Program-made: the position numbers and the translations under genes | Shown here: positions 7,681-15,460 of the stretch, in pieces | Numbering within the stretch: the stretch's first letter is position 1 | Layout of the letters: each line of letters opens with the position of its first letter | The notes under the pieces: model-generated | The model's database searches: none | What the model saw: only the letters and a program-made list of their open reading frames with translations | Told to the model about the DNA's origin: nothing | Assembly (NCBI GenBank): GCA_011053055.1 | Contig: DRHT01000066.1 | Coordinates: 1 to 40,275 of the forward strand | DNA length: 40,275 bases | Source: Halopseudomonas sabulinigri | GTDB lineage: Bacteria > Pseudomonadota > Gammaproteobacteria > Pseudomonadales > Pseudomonadaceae | Direction: 5' to 3'

Positions 7681-9432
7681 ATCAAAATAATAAACACGCT
7701 TAAAAGCCGTCTTATCCTGCTCTTTGGCGGCTTGGCTGTTGTGGCTACGGCCGGCAGCACTTGGCTGGTCAGCAATCTTGCGGTTGAAGCATTGCGCACA
7801 TCGACCGGTCAAAATCTGGAAGAAATAGCGATTCAGTTCCGAGATAAAATCGATCTCGATTTGTCTGAACGCTATAACGACTTCAATGTGGTTTCCGCTT
7901 TTATTACCCCGTTATTAGAGCAGGGGCGAGAAGCAGAGCTCGCTCCAATAATTGATTCGCTGCAAGATAACTTTTCTAGTTATGCCTGGATTGGCTTTGT
8001 TTCTCCCGAAGGGGTTGTCGTCGAGAGTAATGGAGGGCTGCTGCGGGGGGCTGACGTGAGTCAGCGACCTTGGTTCAATCAAGCGTTAAAACAACCTTAT
8101 ATGGGTGATGCTCATGATGCCATTCTGTTAGCTGAGAAACTCTATAACCCGACCTCCGCGCCGTTGCGTTTTTTAGATTTGGCACTTCCACTGCGCTCGG
8201 AAGAGGGCAAGTTGTTGGGGGTGCTAGGCGCTCATCTATACCTTGATTGGGTTGCCAACATGGGTCAGTCGTTAATGACGCCCCTGCGCAGGCGGCTCAA
8301 TGCAGAGTTCATCGTGGCTGATCAATCCGGTGTGGTGTTGATCGGCCCGCCCGGTAGTACGCGTCAGCGCCTGCCTGATGCGCTGATTGAGCAGGTCAAG
8401 GCTAGCAACTCCGGGCACCTGACCACAAAGCTCGCTTTCAATGACAGCTTGGCTGAGGCGCAGGACTACCTTGTTGGTTTCACTCGGTTGCAGGGGGCAG
8501 CCGAGTACAGAAGTTTCAACTGGTTGGTGTTAGTCCGTAAACCCGCAGCCGAGGCCTTCGGCACGGCGAGAGAGTTGCAGAAGTCTTTGATCATTGTTGG
8601 GCTATTGGTCGCGCCTATTTTGCTTCTGTTCGTTTCTCTTGCAGCGCGTTGGACCACCAGACCTTTGCTTAGCATCACGCGAGAGGCGAATCAGTGGGAT
8701 CCTGAAAAAGCGGATACCTTGTTCCAAGTACGCGAGGATTACGCGGAAGTCAAAACGCTTTCGTCTGTATTGCGTGACCTGGTTCGTCGCTTGGCTCGTA
8801 AAACACGAGAGTTGAACGAACTCAACGCCCATCTGGAACAACGCGTTGCCGACCGTACGCAAGAGCTTGAGCGAGTCAATCTTCAGCTTGAAACAACTGC
8901 TCGTACCGATTCCCTCACGGGCCTGAGCAACCGTGGTCATTACTTTGAGTTGGGTGAAACCGCGCTGAAAAAGGCGGCGAGATCCAATAGCACTGTGGCC
9001 GTTATTATGTTTGATGCCGACCACTTCAAGAAGGTGAATGACACCTACGGACACGCTGTAGGTGATCGAGCCTTAGTGCGTCTGGCACAAATGGCCCTCC
9101 AGGCTCTCAGAGAAACCGACATACTCGCGCGCGTTGGCGGCGAAGAGTTTGCAATAATGCTAGAAAATACGACCGAGCAGATGGCCGTCGAGGTTGCAGA
9201 ACGTTTGCGGGCAAGCATTGAGGCAAGTCCGCTGGTACTAGAAGAGGGTGAGCTGGTACTAACTGTTAGCGTGGGTGTCGCGTGTCTCAAACCAGGCAAG
9301 TCAGACCACCTTGAAACCTTGCTGGTATTGGCGGATAAAGCGCTCTATGCCGCTAAGGCCGGCGGACGCAATCGTGTGTGCCGGTATACCGAGATCATGT
9401 CTGCGACGGACAAGCCGGGCGCGACCAGTTGA
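7681..9432 (+). CDS. Diguanylate cyclase with periplasmic Cache sensor (dCache-GGDEF)
   Basis: This is a membrane-bound c-di-GMP synthase. From the likely start the order is a TM helix (SRLILLFGGLAVV), a ~240-residue periplasmic dCache-type sensor (YAWIGFVSPEGVVVESNGG, RPWFNQAL), a second TM helix (IVGLLVAPILLLFVSLAARW), a HAMP-like and coiled linker, and a C-terminal GGDEF domain. The active site GGEEF is intact, as is the inhibitory RxxD site (RETD) five residues before it. The start is a problem. No ATG/GTG lies in frame after the stop at 7657-7659. The TTG at 7732 would remove half of the first helix. An ATC at 7681 has AGGA 8 bases upstream. Confidence 0.85.
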   Translation: MKIINTLKSRLILLFGGLAVVATAGSTWLVSNLAVEALRTSTGQNLEEIAIQFRDKIDLDLSERYNDFNVVSAFITPLLEQGREAELAPIIDSLQDNFSSYAWIGFVSPEGVVVESNGGLLRGADVSQRPWFNQALKQPYMGDAHDAILLAEKLYNPTSAPLRFLDLALPLRSEEGKLLGVLGAHLYLDWVANMGQSLMTPLRRRLNAEFIVADQSGVVLIGPPGSTRQRLPDALIEQVKASNSGHLTTKLAFNDSLAEAQDYLVGFTRLQGAAEYRSFNWLVLVRKPAAEAFGTARELQKSLIIVGLLVAPILLLFVSLAARWTTRPLLSITREANQWDPEKADTLFQVREDYAEVKTLSSVLRDLVRRLARKTRELNELNAHLEQRVADRTQELERVNLQLETTARTDSLTGLSNRGHYFELGETALKKAARSNSTVAVIMFDADHFKKVNDTYGHAVGDRALVRLAQMALQALRETDILARVGGEEFAIMLENTTEQMAVEVAERLRASIEASPLVLEEGELVLTVSVGVACLKPGKSDHLETLLVLADKALYAAKAGGRNRVCRYTEIMSATDKPGATS

Positions 9433-9443
9433 ACAACGCGTTT

Positions 9444-9481
9444 TCGCAAACGGTACAAGCAATAAACGATACCGTTTGCGA
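9444..9481. terminator. Hairpin between convergent genes
   Basis: TCGCAAACGGTA and TACCGTTTGCGA form a perfect 12-bp stem around 14 bases, between the ends of the cyclase gene (plus) and the CMD gene (minus). There is no clear U-tract, so it may act as a bidirectional transcription or RNA-stability barrier. Confidence 0.5.
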
Positions 9482-9505
9482 TATCCAGTTGAAGGCTTTT
9501 GACAC

Positions 9506-9886
9506 CTAAAGCAATCCTCGTTCGACCAACACTTCCTTCACGATAAACATGCCGTTCAACGCCGCCGGAAAGCCCGCATATACCGCCATTTGCAGTATGG
9601 TTTCTTTCACTTCCTCTGGCGTGCAACCCACATTTAATGCGGCGTGCACATGGACTTTCAGCTGCGGAGCGCAATGCCCCATAGCCGTCAGCGCAGCCAC
9701 AGTAGCGATCTCCCGCGATTTTATATCCAGACCTTCCCTCGAGTAGATATCGCCGAACGGAAACTCGATGGTGTATTTGGCCAGATCGGGGCACACATCC
9801 TTAAGGCTTTCGATCACCTGGTGGCCTGCCTCGCCATCTATTTCTGTTAGTTTTTCAAGGCCAGCCTGGTATCTCGATTTGCTCAT
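9506..9886 (-). CDS. Carboxymuconolactone decarboxylase (CMD) family protein
   Basis: The 126-aa all-helical protein contains the CMD domain: IATVAALTAMGHCAPQLKVH, then HAALNVGCTPEEVKETI and AVYAGFPAALNG. The family includes the PcaC decarboxylase and AhpD-type peroxidase partners. There is no CxxC pair, so an AhpD-like thiol role is unlikely. No aromatic-degradation genes are nearby, so the substrate is unknown. GGAG lies 7 bases before the ATG. It is directly downstream of a MerR-family regulator gene and is driven by a MerR-type promoter at 9918-9948, so it is probably that regulator's target. Confidence 0.88.
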   Translation of the reverse strand: MSKSRYQAGLEKLTEIDGEAGHQVIESLKDVCPDLAKYTIEFPFGDIYSREGLDIKSREIATVAALTAMGHCAPQLKVHVHAALNVGCTPEEVKETILQMAVYAGFPAALNGMFIVKEVLVERGLL

Positions 9887-9917
9887 GATCGCGCTCCACT
9901 TTCGTTTGTGTGGAGGC

Positions 9918-9948
9918 AGAATGCAGGTTAGAGCTAACTCTAAGTCAA
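9918..9948 (-). promoter_or_regulatory. MerR-type promoter with 19-bp spacer and dyad operator
   Basis: On the minus strand a -35 TTGACT (9943-9948) is separated by exactly 19 bases from a -10 CATTCT (9918-9923). The spacer carries the dyad TTAGAG-N4-CTCTAA. The over-long spacer filled by a dyad is the hallmark of promoters untwisted by MerR-family activators. The -35 overlaps the last codons of the MerR gene, and the start of the CMD gene is about 30 bases downstream. Confidence 0.8.
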
Positions 9949-10301
9949 GGGGCTTTTAGGGATCGGTAGTGCGTGATTTTTGCGTCCAGGGCTTTCAAGT
10001 GCAGCTGCTCGGTTTCTATTCTGGTTTTCAGTGCATCTCGGTGTTCTTCCAGAATGTGCTGTCTTCTCCCCAGCGTGCTATCGCCCGCGGCTCTGAGTTT
10101 GGAATACGCCAGGATGTTACCTAACGACATGCCGGTATCCTTGAGCCTAACGATGAAATTGACCCACTCCAGATCCCGTGAGGTAAAGGCGCGGTGCCCG
10201 CTGGCGTTGCGCTGAATTCCCGGCAGCAGGCCAATCTTTTCGTAGTATCGGAGGGTGTGGGCTGAGAGGCCTGACTGTGCAGAAAACTCGCGCATATTCA
10301 T
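9945..10301 (-). CDS. MerR family transcriptional regulator
   Basis: The 118-aa product starts with the MerR winged-helix signature (REFSAQSGLSAHTLRYYEKI, then GLLPGIQRNASGHRAFTSRD). A long helix (RRQHILEEHRDALKTRIETE) follows for antiparallel dimerisation. It lacks the cysteine metal-binding loop of true MerR or CueR, so it probably senses an organic or stress signal. AAGGA lies 8 bases before the first ATG. The CMD gene follows 58 bases downstream behind a MerR-type promoter that overlaps this gene's 3' end, so the regulator likely controls that neighbour. Confidence 0.88.
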   Translation of the reverse strand: MNMREFSAQSGLSAHTLRYYEKIGLLPGIQRNASGHRAFTSRDLEWVNFIVRLKDTGMSLGNILAYSKLRAAGDSTLGRRQHILEEHRDALKTRIETEQLHLKALDAKITHYRSLKAP

Positions 10302-10346
10302 TCGATAAGTCCTTCTTACAAGGCTACAGCATGTAAGGCGTATTGC

Positions 10347-11120
10347 TTAGATGCGCTCATCATCCCGGAGCGTAAGTACTTCGTAGCCAGACGATGTGAC
10401 CGCGATGGTGTGTTCCCATTGCGCCGATAGCTTCTTATCCGCGGTCACTACGGTCCAGCCATCTTTTTTCTGCTTAACCTTGGCTTTGCCCTGGTTGATC
10501 ATCGGCTCAATGGTGAACGTCATGCCCTCGCGTAGAATCAGGCCTTTGCCACGCTGACCGAAATGCATAACCTGCGGTTCTTCATGCATTTCCCGACCTA
10601 TGCCATGGCCGCAGTACTCACGCACAACGGAGTAACCGTGTTGCTCTGCGTAGCGCTGAATGGCATGCCCAACGTCGCCCAAAGTGGCGCCCGGCTTAAC
10701 GGTTCGGATGCCTTGCCACATGGCTTCATAGGTTGTATCGATTAGCCGTTTTGCGAGCGGGAGCACATCGCCAATCATATACATTTTGCTGGAGTCAGCG
10801 ATAAACCCGCCTTTTTCCAACGTGATATCAACGTTAACGATGTCGCCTGTTTTCAGTATTTGGGTATCTGCAGGTACGCCATGGCACACCACGTGGTTAA
10901 CCGAAGTATTCAGTACATATTGATAGCCATACTGGCCCTTGCTGGCGGGGCGGGCGCCAAGTTGTCCAACGATGTACCGCTCCGCCAGATTGTTGATGTC
11001 CATCGTGGAGATACCGGCTGTTACCTGGCTATCCAGATGGTCAAACACTAACGCCAAAAGCCGACCGGCTTCGCGCATTAGCTCCAGCTCCTTTGGGCCT
11101 TTCAGTTTTATTTCATCCAC
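10347..11120 (-). CDS. map: Type I methionine aminopeptidase (stand-alone copy)
   Basis: The 257-aa product removes the initiator methionine from new proteins. All expected metal ligands and substrate residues are visible: VVCHGVP (His), VNVDIT (Asp), FIADSSKM (Asp), YCGHGIGREMHEEP (His), FTIEPMIN (Glu) and QWEHTIAV (Glu). Housekeeping map usually sits beside rpsB-tsf. This copy instead overlaps the 3' end of a ParD-like gene by 8 bases, so it is translationally coupled to it. The basic insert KAKVKQKKDGW is typical of this branch. It is probably a second methionine aminopeptidase. Confidence 0.92.
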   Translation of the reverse strand: MDEIKLKGPKELELMREAGRLLALVFDHLDSQVTAGISTMDINNLAERYIVGQLGARPASKGQYGYQYVLNTSVNHVVCHGVPADTQILKTGDIVNVDITLEKGGFIADSSKMYMIGDVLPLAKRLIDTTYEAMWQGIRTVKPGATLGDVGHAIQRYAEQHGYSVVREYCGHGIGREMHEEPQVMHFGQRGKGLILREGMTFTIEPMINQGKAKVKQKKDGWTVVTADKKLSAQWEHTIAVTSSGYEVLTLRDDERI

Positions 11121-11319
11121 TGACGATATTCCTCATATCAATGTCGGCATGCTGCATTTGCTCCCGCATGATTTGAGAAAACGACATGTCCGGATTGGCC
11201 TCGGCGAGTTTGCCCATTTTTATCCAGTACTCAGCTTGAGCATTAATGGAGCGCACCATAACTGAACTAGCCCTGCGCACATCTTCGTGCAGCTCATCAC
11301 TGATTTTGACAATACCCAT
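11113..11319 (-). CDS. ParD-like (antitoxin-fold) protein
   Basis: The 68-aa product resembles the ParD-like family of ribbon-helix-helix antitoxin relatives (VKISDELHEDVRRASSVMVRSINAQAEYWIKMGKLAE). No ParE toxin is present. The downstream partner, overlapping by 8 bases, is a methionine aminopeptidase, a combination that recurs in proteobacterial genomes. It probably binds the inverted repeat just upstream (11345-11368) and autoregulates the pair. Whether it controls the peptidase's activity is not known from sequence. Confidence 0.8.
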   Translation of the reverse strand: MGIVKISDELHEDVRRASSVMVRSINAQAEYWIKMGKLAEANPDMSFSQIMREQMQHADIDMRNIVSG

Positions 11320-11344
11320 AGCGACCTCTGAATATATGCAACGT

Positions 11345-11368
11345 ATATGATTCGTGTATAAATCATAT
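11345..11368. promoter_or_regulatory. Inverted repeat, candidate ParD-like operator
   Basis: ATATGATT (11345-11352) and AATCATAT (11361-11368) form a perfect 8-bp dyad separated by 8 bases, inside an AT-rich block 26-49 bases upstream of the ParD-like start. Ribbon-helix-helix antitoxins commonly bind such dyads over their own promoter. Confidence 0.5.
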
Positions 11369-11530
11369 TCTGATGCAAGGGGCGCCGCAAGTGATCATCA
11401 AAGATGACCTATAGTCACTATGGCTGCACATGGGGTTCTATTTGGCCCCGCGTCTGAGTTTCGTTATGCAGTAGCCGCAGCGTCTGTAGAATTGGCGGGA
11501 CTTATACACTCTTAGTTAACCGAGCTTTGA

Positions 11531-12436
11531 ATGGCCAGCAAACTCAACGAAAATAGCCAGGGCATCGCCTACGGCCTCAGCGCCTACATGATGTGGGGCT
11601 GCTTTCCGCTGTTCTTCGCATTATTTGATGGCGTACCGGCTTACGAAATACTGGTGCACCGGATTGTTTGGTCGTGCGTATTTCTGGCGCTGGTTATCAC
11701 CTTGATGCGCCGTTGGGCTCCGGTAGTGGAGGCATTAGCGCACCCCGGAAGACTGGGCCGAGTGTTGGCCTGTGCCGTGTTGATTGCGTTGAACTGGGGC
11801 GTGTATATCTACTCGGTAGAAACACGCCATGTGCTACAGGCCAGCCTCGGCTACTTTTTAACGCCTCTGGTGAATGTGGCGCTGGGCATGCTGATCTTGC
11901 GCGAGCGTATGGCGCGCCTGCAGGGTGTGGCGGTTGCGTTGGCGGTATTGGGCATACTGGTGCAATTGGCCCTTCTGGGGACCATGCCCTGGATTGCTGT
12001 GATTCTAGCGCTGAGTTTTGGTACCTACGGCTTGCTGCGCAAACAGATCTTGCTTGATGGGTTGTCTGGCTTGTTTGTAGAGACCTTGCTGTTGTTACCG
12101 TTAGCCTTACTAGCTCTGGCTGCGCTGGCCCAGATGCAGCTGTCGCATTTTACTCAGGATGCCCGCACGCTATTGCTGCTGGTAGCGAGTGGTGTGGTGA
12201 CTGCGATCCCGCTGCTGGCCTTCGCTGGAGCGGCCCGACGGTTGCGCTTGGCCACGGTGGGCTTTCTGATGTACATCAATCCAAGCATGCAATTCTTGAT
12301 TGCGGTGTTTGTATTCGAGGAAGCCATCAGCGGCATACAGCTGGCCAGCTTTGCGCTTATCTGGCTCGCTCTGGCGTTATATTCCTGGTCAGCTTGGCGA
12401 ACGCTGCAAGGCGCCAGAAAGCGCCCAGCGGCTTGA
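11531..12436 (+). CDS. rarD: EamA family transporter RarD
   Basis: The 301-aa product has ten predicted membrane helices and RarD-specific sequence: GIAYGLSAYMMWGCFPLFF, EILVHRIVWS, IALNWGVYIYSVETRHVLQA and SLGYFLTPLVNV. RarD proteins are putative inner-membrane permeases of the drug/metabolite transporter superfamily; the substrate is unknown. No strong Shine-Dalgarno is visible. It ends 3 bases from the convergent beta-lactamase gene. Confidence 0.9.
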   Translation: MASKLNENSQGIAYGLSAYMMWGCFPLFFALFDGVPAYEILVHRIVWSCVFLALVITLMRRWAPVVEALAHPGRLGRVLACAVLIALNWGVYIYSVETRHVLQASLGYFLTPLVNVALGMLILRERMARLQGVAVALAVLGILVQLALLGTMPWIAVILALSFGTYGLLRKQILLDGLSGLFVETLLLLPLALLALAALAQMQLSHFTQDARTLLLLVASGVVTAIPLLAFAGAARRLRLATVGFLMYINPSMQFLIAVFVFEEAISGIQLASFALIWLALALYSWSAWRTLQGARKRPAA

Positions 12437-12439
12437 TAC

Positions 12440-13225
12440 TCACTTAAGCTCGGAATCGATGGTTGCGAGAATGGCGCGGGTGATTCCTTCTCGTTTTGGC
12501 AGGTCGCTTAACCGATTGGGCGTATCGATATTGAGTGCAAAGAATACCGGCCCGCTTGGCCATTCAACCCAGCCAACCCACCAGCCGTAACGACCCTCCC
12601 AGCCAGTTTTAGCGCGCAGAATGTAATTTCGGTCGGCTTCTACGATCATCAAATCCTTAACCAGGCGTTGATGCTCAATCGTGAAGGGTAGTTGGTTGCG
12701 GTAGAGACGCTGCAAGAATTCGATTTGTTCTTCGGCCGTAATGGCCAGCTTGCCATCAATCCAATAATCGCCTTGCTCTACGGAAGGGTCCGCGTTGCCG
12801 TAATCAAGGCGTTGCAAATAGTCTCTCGCTTTAGCTTCGCCAATCTCTTTTGCAAAACCTCGGTAAACCCAAACGGTTGAATTGCGCATGGCGGAGCGCA
12901 GGTTTTGATCCTGATTGTGTCCGGCAAAACTGTGCTCAACGCCATCCCATAGGAATACCTGAAACTCGTCGCGCACCGCGCCAGCATCCAGCGCCATCAG
13001 CGTGTGTGCAATTTTGAAGGTAGAGGCGGGCGAGAAGCGCTGCGCAGCGCGCTCCTGATTATGCACCCAAGTAATAGGCTTGTTCGGCACGCGCTCATCT
13101 ACCACCACAATGGTGCCTACGGCATCCTGCGCAGCAAATTCTGCGGCCCAGTCGGCACGTTCTTGGGGGGCGGCTTGTAGCGGCAGAGCAAGAGTAATCA
13201 GCAGGCAGAGTATGATTTTAGGCAT
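12440..13225 (-). CDS. Class D (OXA-type) beta-lactamase
   Basis: The 261-aa secreted serine beta-lactamase carries all class D motifs: a signal peptide ending near LPLQA, active-site STFK (Ser68, Lys71), Ser116-Thr-Val, Tyr142-Gly-Asn, WIDG (Trp155) and Lys206-Thr-Gly. The middle residue of the second motif is Thr, where many OXA enzymes have Ala or Val. The ATG at 13225 gives a clean signal peptide; a GTG 33 bases upstream would add an unneeded extension. No regulator, integron or insertion sequence flanks it, so it looks like a resident chromosomal enzyme. The substrate range, including carbapenems, cannot be judged here. Confidence 0.93.
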   Translation of the reverse strand: MPKIILCLLITLALPLQAAPQERADWAAEFAAQDAVGTIVVVDERVPNKPITWVHNQERAAQRFSPASTFKIAHTLMALDAGAVRDEFQVFLWDGVEHSFAGHNQDQNLRSAMRNSTVWVYRGFAKEIGEAKARDYLQRLDYGNADPSVEQGDYWIDGKLAITAEEQIEFLQRLYRNQLPFTIEHQRLVKDLMIVEADRNYILRAKTGWEGRYGWWVGWVEWPSGPVFFALNIDTPNRLSDLPKREGITRAILATIDSELK

Positions 13226-13301
13226 GGTTCTCAAGGCTATTCCGGTTTTGCAAAGCACCTTCGGCAGGCGCGAACTAACGGCTACTTTAAAGCGCTAAGT
13301 C

Positions 13302-13790
13302 TTAACCACCAAGCCTCAACCGCGCGTGCCACTCGGCTAACGACTCTCGGGGGTACTCATCAAACAGCTTGTCGTTCGGGCCGGCCTGCACCTTAACCCA
13401 GGGCGCCTTGGAGCCCAGCATCAGGTGCGTGCGCTCCGGCGGCATCGGTAAAGGCGTATCGATGGCAGAAGCCTGTGGATGTACCAGCTCCGGCCAGTTC
13501 GGGTCCCACAGCCATAAAGCGCTGCCGCACTCGCTGCAAAAATGCCGCTGCCCCGAGCTTTGTCGCGGCTCACCGGTGGTCTCATTGGTGATCATCGCCT
13601 GATACACCTTCACGTGCTCTTGGCCATCAACCTTGAGCGTTTGATAATCGCCGCCCAGGTTGATGGCATAACCGCCACCACCCGCTGTTTTGCGGCAGAT
13701 GGAGCAATAGCAGAGATTGAAGGGGTAGGGCTGAGCGGATTCCAGTGAGAACTGAACACGACCGCAGTGGCAGGAGCCTTTGAGATGCAT
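13302..13790 (-). CDS. GFA family (CENP-V type) zinc protein
   Basis: The 162-aa product has the GFA zinc pattern: GSCHCGRVQFSLE, then CYCSICRK and later CSECGSALWLWDP. The C-terminal half (LMLGSKAPWVKVQAGPNDK) is typical of a longer GFA subgroup. GGAGG lies 7 bases before the ATG at 13790; a longer frame to 13820 is not favoured. It is the second GFA protein in the window and differs clearly from the one at 541-957. Its function is unknown. It lies upstream of, and reads towards, the beta-lactamase gene. Confidence 0.87.
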   Translation of the reverse strand: MHLKGSCHCGRVQFSLESAQPYPFNLCYCSICRKTAGGGGYAINLGGDYQTLKVDGQEHVKVYQAMITNETTGEPRQSSGQRHFCSECGSALWLWDPNWPELVHPQASAIDTPLPMPPERTHLMLGSKAPWVKVQAGPNDKLFDEYPRESLAEWHARLRLGG

Positions 13791-13910
13791 GGGTTTACCT
13801 CCGATTGTTTGAAGGACCACCGGCGAGAGAGGCGGGTGGCTTGCCGTTAACAGAGGTAAGGTTAGCAGTCGATGAGCAACAGAACGCCGCGCATTGGGTT
13901 ATGGGTTAAG

Positions 13911-13956
13911 TGGGGAGCCAAACAACATCAGCATGTCGCTGCAGCTTGGCTCCCCA
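13911..13956 (-). terminator. Long hairpin downstream of the serine hydrolase gene
   Basis: TGGGGAGCCAA (13911-13921) pairs perfectly with TTGGCTCCCCA (13946-13956) over 11 bp around 24 bases. It lies 37 bases past the serine hydrolase stop. There is no U-tract, so it is a probable 3'-end structure rather than a textbook terminator. Confidence 0.45.
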
Positions 13957-13992
13957 GCTCTGGTTTTAAGCAGTGATCTTTAACCCACTAAA

Positions 13993-15192
13993 CTAAGGCT
14001 TTGCCTCGGCATCGATTGCCGATTGCACTTGCCGGTAAAAGGCCAAACGCTCTTTAGCCTGATTGCCGCCTTGCCGGTCAGTTGCCTGCGGCCAGTTGCC
14101 ATTCGAGGCAATTACCAGCTGCCGCTTGGGATCGATAAAGATGCCCTGGCCAAAAATCCCTTGGGCCACGTAGGCACCGTCATCCAGCGTCCACCACTGA
14201 TAGCCGTAGCCGTGTCCGGGCACACCGATATCCGCCTGCTTGGTGGTTGCTGCTGCGATCCAACCGTCAGGTAACACCTGCTCTCCACCGGCCATACCAC
14301 CGCCCATGATAAACAAGCCAAAGCGTGCAAAGTCACGGGTCGCAGCCTGCATGCAGCAACCACCGATTTCATGCCCGGTGGAGCCCAATAGCCAGGTGGC
14401 GTCCTGCTCCATGCCGAAGGGCTTCCAGACTTTCTCGGAAAGGTAGTCAGACAAGGTTTTGTTGCTGGCAGAGCTAGCTAGCACGCCAATCAAATTGGTC
14501 TCGCCGGTTTTATAAACCCACTTGGTACCGGGTGCCGCTTCGGATTTCAGTTGCCGCATATAACTCACGGTCACATCCACGCCCGGCTCAGCCTTGTGAC
14601 CGTTAAACAACGCCACATCTGATTGCGGATCAGCGTAATCCTCATTCCAGGCTACGCCGGAGGTCATGGTCAGCAGCTGCTTGATCGTCACGTTGTCGTA
14701 AGCGGAGCCCTTTAGATCAGGGATATAGTCCGACACCATGTCATCGATGCTTTTGATGTAGCCATCTTTGATGGCGGCGCCCACCAACGTGGAGGTGAAG
14801 GATTTGGCAACCGAGAAGCTGGTCCAGCGACCTTCAGGGCCAAAGTCCAATCCGTATTCCTCAACCCGCACCTTGCCGTCCTGCACGATTACCAAAGCAG
14901 CAGCGCGTTGCGATCGCATATAAGCATCAATGTCTATACCAATTTCCAGCGGCTCACCTTCGGGCAGTGGGTACACATTCTCGCCGGCAGCAATGACCCG
15001 CGACTCGCTCAAGGCTGGTACGCGGTCCAACGCACGAAAACCGGCATCGCGCTGCGCGGTAGACCAGAAAAGCACATTAGGGCTAGTGGGGAAGCTCAAA
15101 ACCAGCCTGCGCATATCCTTGTCGGCTGTGGCCCAGAAAACGCCGCACGCCACTACCAGCAGCAATACGATCGAGATGATCCCTTTTTTCAC
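13993..15192 (-). CDS. Serine hydrolase, beta-lactamase (class C-like) superfamily
   Basis: The 399-aa product has an N-terminal membrane or lipoprotein signal (GIISIVLLLVVAC) and a penicillin-binding/esterase domain of the PF00144 type. The nucleophile motif is SVAK in TSFSVAKSFTSTLVG, the Tyr-Lys motif is YKTGETN, and the third motif region is GQGIFIDPKRQLVIAS. Relatives include 6-aminohexanoate-dimer hydrolases, esterases and EstB-type enzymes, so an esterase or amidase role is more likely than antibiotic resistance. The active site would face the periplasm. Confidence 0.85.
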   Translation of the reverse strand: MKKGIISIVLLLVVACGVFWATADKDMRRLVLSFPTSPNVLFWSTAQRDAGFRALDRVPALSESRVIAAGENVYPLPEGEPLEIGIDIDAYMRSQRAAALVIVQDGKVRVEEYGLDFGPEGRWTSFSVAKSFTSTLVGAAIKDGYIKSIDDMVSDYIPDLKGSAYDNVTIKQLLTMTSGVAWNEDYADPQSDVALFNGHKAEPGVDVTVSYMRQLKSEAAPGTKWVYKTGETNLIGVLASSASNKTLSDYLSEKVWKPFGMEQDATWLLGSTGHEIGGCCMQAATRDFARFGLFIMGGGMAGGEQVLPDGWIAAATTKQADIGVPGHGYGYQWWTLDDGAYVAQGIFGQGIFIDPKRQLVIASNGNWPQATDRQGGNQAKERLAFYRQVQSAIDAEAKP

Positions 15193-15460
15193 GCTTACTC
15201 TCCTATTATTTTTGTATGGCCATAGTAGGGGAGCGGGGAGGCTTTTGGGCGATGTTGTCTGGCGTATAAGCGGTGGTGATTTTGGGATAGTTGATAGGGG
15301 AATGTTTTTCTTGCTGCAAGTCGGTTATCGGGCTCTAGAACACACCCAACATTTTGCAGATGACGTCAGGCAGCGGCGCCACTGTTTTTGGCAACTGAAG
15401 ACTAGCTACAGCGTGATGCTGCACGCTGCAGGCTAGCCGAGGTAATGCGGCGATCAGTGT

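Noticed and set aside
13993-15192. Class C beta-lactamase for antibiotic resistance
   Set aside because: The motifs fit the broader PF00144 esterase/amidase group; the class C YxN and KTG motifs are not clear.
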